Source: an uncultured Planctomycetaceae bacterium
GTDB taxonomy: Bacteria; Planctomycetota; Planctomycetia; Pirellulales; UBA1268
Direction of reading: 5' to 3'
DNA: 6,509 nucleotides
Assembly (NCBI GenBank): GCA_937900985.1
Contig: CALCGM010000071.1
Coordinates: forward strand, 1 to 6,509
The position numbers and the translations under genes were made by a program. Shown here one piece after another: positions 1 to 4,152 of this stretch. Each line of letters begins with the position of its first letter. The first letter of the stretch is position 1. The notes under the pieces were generated by a model that did no database searches, was not told where the DNA came from, and saw only the letters and a program-made list of their open reading frames with translations.

Positions 1-917
1 TCGTTCGCAAACGCGAACTGCCCACGCGGCGGCACGAGCATCCCCAGATCAATGGTGTGCAGGAGGAGTTCGCTGGGGGCTCCGATCTCCAGATCGACCA
101 GTTTGCCGCGGAGGTCGCCCTGGCGAAACCACAGCGCGATCCCAGGAACGATCCAGTCCGCAGGCAACACGCCACTCCACGTCGCTGCCGCATAGGCAAG
201 ACGCTGATTCTCAAGTTCACTCTCCAGAAGCCACTGGCCACCCACAGCCTTGAACTGCAAGGTCTGGCCGCGGTCGATGGCAGCCGTGCGGCCGCTGTAG
301 TGGATAATGGAGGCGTAGCCGGCATTCGAGCTGACCCGAATCATTTTGCCGTCGAGCCCCGCGGCCTCCGGGAAGTGGAGATCGCGGACCCACTGGCCGT
401 CGGCGGTCTGGATGTCGATGAGGGCATGTGTCTGCAGCTGCTCGCGGAGAAACGTGGCGGCCGGCGTGCTGAGCTGCTGGAGCGCGTCCGTGCCGCGGAT
501 GACGGTCGCGGCGCCGCGTGGTGGCCGGAAGTCGATCGGGTCCTGCGGCAGCCCGTCGAGGAAGTAGGCCGTCTTGGGTAGTTTGTCCGGCGGGGCGAGG
601 TCGAGGATACCGAGCCTTTTCCCGGCTGCGTCGACCGCGGCCACCTGCATGGGCGTGGCGTTGTCGGCCTCCAGCAGCCGCACCATCACGAGGCAGGTGC
701 GATGGCCGATCAGGTGCGGCTGGTGGTCCTCTGCTCGCCGCCGCGCGGGCACGACCTGGCTTTGGGCAAAGAGCACCTCGGCAGCCAGCGACCCCTGCAG
801 GTTATTGGTCGGCGTGGTGGTGTGAAACACGAGCGTCGTGTCGGCGGCAAGGGCCGCAGTGGCCGCGGCCCACAGCAGGCCCCCGATCAGCAGACAGACA
901 CGTTTCGCGCAGGGCAT
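1..917 (-). CDS. stcE: StcE-like M66 metallopeptidase, N-terminal part (C-terminus beyond window)
   Basis: The minus-strand frame is open for 305 codons from ATG at 915-917 to the window edge, so this is a partial gene. Residues 1-25 form a signal peptide (Lys-Arg start, Leu/Ala-rich core, ALA-A before D26), so the protein is exported. The rest matches, as I remember it, the N-terminal region of StcE, the zinc protease that cleaves mucin-type O-glycoproteins. Matching blocks are QGSLAAEVLFAQSQ (41-54), QPHL (66-69), QWVRDLHFP (175-183), DGKMIR (189-194), ELENQRLAYA (234-243), PADWIVPG (252-259) and SELLLHTIDLGML (282-294). The last block lies at the entry to the M66 peptidase domain. The HExxHxxGxxH zinc site would lie beyond position 1, so activity cannot be judged. 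The ribosome site is weak (GAGAAAG, read on the minus strand). The gene diverges from the sigma factor operon. Family assignment is firm; the mucin substrate is inferred from StcE. Confidence 0.88.
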   Translation of the reverse strand, partial: MPCAKRVCLLIGGLLWAAATAALAADTTLVFHTTTPTNNLQGSLAAEVLFAQSQVVPARRRAEDHQPHLIGHRTCLVMVRLLEADNATPMQVAAVDAAGKRLGILDLAPPDKLPKTAYFLDGLPQDPIDFRPPRGAATVIRGTDALQQLSTPAATFLREQLQTHALIDIQTADGQWVRDLHFPEAAGLDGKMIRVSSNAGYASIIHYSGRTAAIDRGQTLQFKAVGGQWLLESELENQRLAYAAATWSGVLPADWIVPGIALWFRQGDLRGKLVDLEIGAPSELLLHTIDLGMLVPPRGQFAFAN

Positions 918-1003
918 GGTTTACTTTCTCAAGCACCGTCGTCGATGCGGGCTCGGTTTCTCGACGGGGATGCGGTAATCCCGCGGCCGCTCGATCTCTT
1001 CAG

Positions 1004-1054
1004 GTCTGTTCAGACGCCCACCTTCATCACGCCGAAGGCCCAGTCTGCTCAGAA
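1004..1054. repeat. Pair of related inverted-repeat motifs, possible operator
   Basis: GTCTGTTCAGAC at 1004-1015 is a 5-bp inverted repeat around a 2-nt centre. A near copy, GTCTGCTCAGAA, lies at 1043-1054, with starts 39 bp apart. Both sit in the divergent intergenic region. Dyad-symmetric repeated sites between divergent genes are typical of regulator binding sites, but no regulator is identified and chance is possible. Confidence 0.3.
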
Positions 1055-1198
1055 GATCGGCCAAGCCGGGATGATGTCCGTCCACCGTCTCATCATGCCA
1101 CGAAGTGTGAGGGAAGTCTGCCGCTGGCAGTCCTGGCGGATCTGCGCCGCGGGATCGACGACCACGTGCCTCAGCTGTGGAGGGCCAAACTTTTTTTT

Positions 1199-1226
1199 GG
1201 GAATCTCGCGGTCAGCGGGAGTATTT
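1199..1226 (+). promoter_or_regulatory. Possible ECF-type promoter of the sigma operon
   Basis: GGGAATC (1199-1205) resembles the GGAAC-type -35 element of ECF sigma factors, and GTATTT (1221-1226) lies 15 nt downstream at a plausible -10 position. A T8 tract immediately upstream (1191-1198) could act as an A/T-rich upstream element. If real, transcription would start near 1230 and leave a leader of about 20 nt before the sigma ATG, consistent with self-activation by the sigma factor. The match is imperfect and the call is tentative. Confidence 0.22.
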
Positions 1227-1250
1227 CTCAGAGGAGACACGTCTGCCACC

Positions 1251-1790
1251 ATGCCAGAGCCCCCACAGTTCGACCGCTACGAGCAGTTCGTGGCACTTTT
1301 CACCCGGTATGAGCGAGCCGTTCGGGGTGTGGTCCGTTCGATGCTGCCTTCGCCGCAGGATGCCGACGAGGTGATGCAGAACGTCGGACTGACCTGCTGG
1401 CACAAGTTTGCGGACTTCCGCGACGAATCCCACGACGCGTTCTTTCGGTGGGCGTGTGTGGTTGCCAGGTACGAAGTTCTCAAATACCGGCGCAAATTTG
1501 CTCGCGATCGGTTCGTGCTCAGCGAGGAGACGATCCAGCTGTTGTTTACGGAAGCTGAAGGGAGGGCTGATTCGGCAGCATGCGAGCGCCGCGCCCTGGA
1601 GGAATGTCTCGACCGTTTAGAGTCGGCAGACCAGCGGCTGCTGCTGAGTGTCCACACGCCCGGAGACTCGGTGGCAGGCATTGCCCGGCAGCTCGGCCAG
1701 CAGCCGCGAAGGCTCTACAGCCGAGTCGCCATGCTGCGAGATCTGGTCGGCGATTGTGTCAGACGAAAACTCGCTGAGGAGGCCGGTTGA
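1251..1790 (+). CDS. ECF-like RNA polymerase sigma factor (Rhodopirellula/Verrucomicrobium type)
   Basis: This 179-aa protein has the size and layout of an ECF sigma factor, which directs RNA polymerase to a small regulon. Region 2 covers about residues 8-85: a helix with FDRYEQFVALFTRYERAVRGVV, then DADEVMQNVGLTCWHKF (37-53) for core binding, then FFRWACVVARYEVLKYRRK (64-82) for -10 recognition. Region 4 covers about 115-175, with LEECLDRLESADQRLLL and a helix-turn-helix (SVAGIARQLGQQPRRLYSRV, 140-159) for -35 recognition. The wording of these motifs is typical of the planctomycete/verrucomicrobial sigma family. ATG 1251 is chosen because homology begins there and GAGGAG (1231-1236) precedes it, although the 14-nt spacing is long. 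The frame is open further upstream, but that part is not protein-like. The fecR-type gene follows with no gap, so this is probably a sigma/regulator pair. The target promoters are unknown. Confidence 0.88.
   Translation: MPEPPQFDRYEQFVALFTRYERAVRGVVRSMLPSPQDADEVMQNVGLTCWHKFADFRDESHDAFFRWACVVARYEVLKYRRKFARDRFVLSEETIQLLFTEAEGRADSAACERRALEECLDRLESADQRLLLSVHTPGDSVAGIARQLGQQPRRLYSRVAMLRDLVGDCVRRKLAEEAG
1775..1782 (+). promoter_or_regulatory. Strong ribosome binding site fixing the GTG start of the FecR gene
   Basis: TGAGGAGG inside the last codons of the sigma gene lies 8 nt before GTG 1791. It is a near-perfect Shine-Dalgarno sequence and supports the GTG, directly after the sigma TGA stop, as the true start. 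It also suggests translational coupling of the two genes. Confidence 0.75.
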
Positions 1791-3164
1791 GTGGATGCCA
1801 AACTGAAAGCCCTCACCAAGGCGTATAGCGATGGTTCGATCAGTCGCGCTGAGCTGCTGCAGTTGGAGGCACTGCTCCAAGGCAACCCGGCCGCACGCGC
1901 GGGCTTTCTACACGAGATGAACCTGACCGACACCCTGGAAGAAATCGCCGTGGCGGCCCAGCCGCTCTGGGGAGTGTGCGACCGTGCGGTACCACCCGCG
2001 TTGTCTTCGTCGTCATCGTCATCACCGCGATCCGTTCGCGTGCGGCGGGCATCCCTGACGGCTGCCGCTGCTGCTCTTGTCGTTTTGGCAAGTGGCGTCT
2101 GGCAGCGCTCGGGCGAAGCGACGATCGGAGCGATCGTGGAGCATCAAGGTCGGGTCCGCTGGACGGGTCACGACGGCATCGTGAATGCCGAGCCTGCGGC
2201 CGGGCTCCTCGTGCCCGGTGGCACGTTGGAACTTCTTGGACCAGATTCCTGGGCCTCCTTTCGTTTCCATGACGGCTCGCTGCTGACATTCTCCGGTGAG
2301 TCGGAGGCTGTGCTGTCAGACCGTGATCAGAAACGGCTGCACCTCCGGCGAGGCAGCATGTCAGCAGAGGTCGAGCCGCAGCCTGCGGATGTGCCGCTGC
2401 TTGTGCACACCTCCACTGCAGACCTGGAAGTCTTGGGGACGCAGTTCAACGTCTTCGCACAGCCCGCACGCACCGAACTGGTAGTGCATGAAGGGCTGGT
2501 GCGTCTCCAACGTTCCAGCGATCGGAAGGCCCTGGACGTTGCCGCGAAACACCGCGCTGTGGCTTCGCTGACTGCCACAGACACCTTCACGAGCGAGCCC
2601 CGTGGGCCGCAGCTGGCGACGTGGCAGAGTCGTCTGGACAGCGATGCGAATGTTCGACACGGCTCCTGGAAGCCAGCGGTCTTTTCCCTTGCCACCAGGC
2701 TCAAGCAGGCTGTGGCCAAGGGCACCATCACGGAGGCCGAGGCGCTGGCCGAGTACAAACACGCCCTCAGCCTGGATGACCAGGGAACTGTCTGGTCACT
2801 TCCGACGATAACCGGGAGCTTGGTGTGGCTTGAGGTGCGAGATGATGCCGACGGCCGCGTTGTGCTGACTGAAGACACCCAGATCCGAGTCAGCGGGCGG
2901 CTCCGCGGAGCGAGCACGCTCACGATGGGGGTCAGTGTCTATGCAGCGGCCGGCGGCTTTCTTGGCAAGTGCAGCACGTCGGTCTCCGCCGAGGAGGTCG
3001 AGCGGTCAGCAGACGGCCGCTTCGTGTGGGTTGTGGATGGCCGAGATCTCACCCCCCAGCCGGGTCCAGTGGCAGGCCATTTGCTGATTCATGACTGGTG
3101 GTGTGTCGCCGATGCAAAGTCTGCTGCGCTCGAGGTGCTCAGCGTGGACGTTCAGAACCATTGA
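1791..3164 (+). CDS. FecR-domain transmembrane regulator with extra C-terminal beta-rich domain
   Basis: This 457-aa protein starts with GTG directly abutting the sigma stop. Residues 1-58 are a helical cytoplasmic segment (DAKLKALTKAYSDGSISRAE, then HEMNLTDTLEE) of the kind found at the N-terminus of FecR anti-sigma regulators. A low-complexity S72-S78 run and the basic RVRR stretch lead into one membrane segment (about 86-104, Ala/Leu/Val-rich), giving an N-in, C-out topology. The FecR domain spans about 112-265, with GRVRW, LVPGGTLELL, ASFRFHDGSLLTF, LHLRRGSMSAEV, LLVHTSTADLEVLGTQFNV and ELVVHEGLVRL. Residues 270-457 lie beyond the usual FecR domain: a helical segment (304-326) and then a beta-rich, Trp-containing region that could be a carbohydrate-binding-like sandwich, fold unproven. 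The probable role is to control the upstream sigma factor in response to an external signal. The ligand is unknown and I see no TonB receptor gene in the window. Confidence 0.88.
   Translation: MDAKLKALTKAYSDGSISRAELLQLEALLQGNPAARAGFLHEMNLTDTLEEIAVAAQPLWGVCDRAVPPALSSSSSSSPRSVRVRRASLTAAAAALVVLASGVWQRSGEATIGAIVEHQGRVRWTGHDGIVNAEPAAGLLVPGGTLELLGPDSWASFRFHDGSLLTFSGESEAVLSDRDQKRLHLRRGSMSAEVEPQPADVPLLVHTSTADLEVLGTQFNVFAQPARTELVVHEGLVRLQRSSDRKALDVAAKHRAVASLTATDTFTSEPRGPQLATWQSRLDSDANVRHGSWKPAVFSLATRLKQAVAKGTITEAEALAEYKHALSLDDQGTVWSLPTITGSLVWLEVRDDADGRVVLTEDTQIRVSGRLRGASTLTMGVSVYAAAGGFLGKCSTSVSAEEVERSADGRFVWVVDGRDLTPQPGPVAGHLLIHDWWCVADAKSAALEVLSVDVQNH
2004..2024 (+). repeat. TCN trinucleotide run encoding seven serines
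   Basis: Seven consecutive TCN codons (TCT, TCG, TCG, TCA, TCG, TCA, TCA) encode S72-S78 of the FecR protein, just before its basic, membrane-proximal segment. Codon use is mixed, so it is an imperfect microsatellite. It probably forms a flexible cytoplasmic linker. Confidence 0.7.
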
Positions 3165-3175
3165 AAGGAAACGAC

Positions 3176-4084
3176 ATGAGAAAGACGGCTGCCTGCCTAC
3201 TGCCATGTGCCATTGCCGGACTGCTATTTACGGTCGCCCTGCGAGCCGACGAGATCACGCCACACGAACTGGCCGCATTGAAGGCCAAACTTCGCGAGGC
3301 CGTCGAGGCGGGCACCCTCACGAAGAAACAGGCCGCAGTCAAGTTTCGTGTGATCACTGAAGGCCACACCCAAACCAAAGAAAAGAACGACGTGGTTTCT
3401 GTCGACAGCAGGTCGCTGCCCACCACGTCCACCGCCGGCGACACCGAGGGCCCGGTCGCTACCGGGTTTTTTGGCTGGGCGGCAGAGGCAACGCATCGCT
3501 TCATGGACAACAGCCATCTGGGTGAGCCGCGTCTGATTCAGGGGCTCTCCTTTCGGCTTGATCACCGCGATCACGACTCGATCGGTCGTGAATGGGAGAA
3601 CATTACGATTCGCATCGCGCATGGCGACTGGTCATCGATCCGCTACAACGCATCGAAGGAGTTTTCACTCGTTGACGAACCGACCGTGGTCTTCTCCAAG
3701 CCTTGGAGCTTCCCCACATTGAAGGGCCTTCCGCCAACAGAACCGGCTGAATGGGGTGGACCACAAAACGCGTTGAGTTTTCGCTTCGACGAGCCCTTTG
3801 CCTACAACGGCGAAGACGCCATCTATGTGGAGTTCGTCTTCGCTGGCGGTGTGGCGGCGGACGGGCGTCCATGGACAGGCGACTTGCCCTTCGGCTTTGA
3901 GTACTTCTTGGATTCGATGCCGGAATCGGGTGGCTGGCGGGTTGCCCAGCGGCCGGTCGGTCTCTTTCGCGAGCCACGCGTCGAAGCGGTCGTGTCCTAC
4001 ACCGCCGGCGGGCAGTCTGTCTGGACGTCGTCGCCCAAGGGAATGCCCTTTCTGAAATGGGACTTCGTAGGGTTTGGTGAATAG
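3176..4084 (+). CDS. Exported protein of unknown function, helical segment plus beta-rich domain
   Basis: This 302-aa protein has a clear signal peptide (MRKTA start, hydrophobic core about 7-22, cleavage after LRA at 24), so it is exported. Residues 29-60 form a short helical segment (LREAVEAGTLTKKQAAVKF, 39-57) resembling one in the FecR protein upstream. A Ser/Thr-rich linker (about 65-92) follows. Residues 95-302 are rich in aromatic and Gly residues and look like an all-beta domain, with LIQGLSFRLDHRD (120-132), WENITIRIAHGDW (140-152), ALSFRFDEPFAYNGED (199-214) and AIYVEFVFAGG (215-225). This pattern resembles exported planctomycete proteins that look like carbohydrate-binding or adhesion sandwiches, but I do not recognise a named family. 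ATG 3176 is chosen because the signal peptide starts there and AAAGGAA (3164-3170) precedes it. The gene lies 11 nt after the FecR gene, so the two are probably co-transcribed. Confidence 0.8.
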   Translation: MRKTAACLLPCAIAGLLFTVALRADEITPHELAALKAKLREAVEAGTLTKKQAAVKFRVITEGHTQTKEKNDVVSVDSRSLPTTSTAGDTEGPVATGFFGWAAEATHRFMDNSHLGEPRLIQGLSFRLDHRDHDSIGREWENITIRIAHGDWSSIRYNASKEFSLVDEPTVVFSKPWSFPTLKGLPPTEPAEWGGPQNALSFRFDEPFAYNGEDAIYVEFVFAGGVAADGRPWTGDLPFGFEYFLDSMPESGGWRVAQRPVGLFREPRVEAVVSYTAGGQSVWTSSPKGMPFLKWDFVGFGE

Positions 4085-4100
4085 GCCCGGTGCATTCATT

Positions 4101-4140
4101 CACTGACCGCAGTGTGAGAGAAGCCCCGAGAAAACTCTCA
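4101..4140 (+). promoter_or_regulatory. Two small inverted repeats ahead of the cytochrome gene
   Basis: In the 68-nt gap after the unknown exported protein, CACTG-ACCG-CAGTG (4101-4114) can fold as a 5-bp hairpin with a 4-nt loop. Next to it, TGAGAG (4115-4120) pairs with CTCTCA (4135-4140) across 14 nt, ending at the ribosome site (AGGAG, 4140-4144). There is no T-run, so this is not a standard terminator. It could tune translation or RNA processing of the last gene. The stems are short and may be chance. Confidence 0.3.
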
Positions 4141-4152
4141 GGAGTGCGTGCC

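Larger units (their letters stand above)
918..1250. other. Divergent intergenic region, no convincing gene
   Basis: These 333 bases separate the protease gene (minus strand) from the sigma factor gene (plus strand) and must hold the promoters for both. The sigma frame stays open upstream through this stretch and into the protease gene, but the upstream translation does not resemble a protein family and includes a Phe-rich run read from the T8 tract, so I treat it as non-coding. Visible structure: a GCGG/CCGC hairpin with a 5-nt loop (972-984), two related GTCTGyTCAGAm motifs (1004-1015 and 1043-1054), and a T8 tract (1191-1198). I see no tRNA, riboswitch or clear intrinsic terminator. Confidence 0.6.

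Noticed and set aside
57..581. Long plus-strand frame inside the protease gene
   Set aside because: It is antisense to the StcE-like coding sequence, whose frame carries clear family motifs; the plus frame matches nothing and is a GC-rich shadow.
1162..1198. Possible intrinsic terminator ending in T8
   Set aside because: Only 4-bp stems (CCAC/GTGG or CCTC/GAGG) can be drawn and they are separated from the T-run by several bases; no plus-strand gene ends just upstream.
702..1250. Upstream extension of the sigma factor frame, making a 362-residue protein
   Set aside because: The added part overlaps the protease gene on the other strand, reads through the T8 tract and has no protein-like character; sigma homology begins at ATG 1251.
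3098..3175. Earlier start for the exported unknown protein
   Set aside because: The 26 extra residues overlap the FecR gene and would place a Cys/Arg-rich stretch ahead of a normal signal peptide; ATG 3176 has its own ribosome site.
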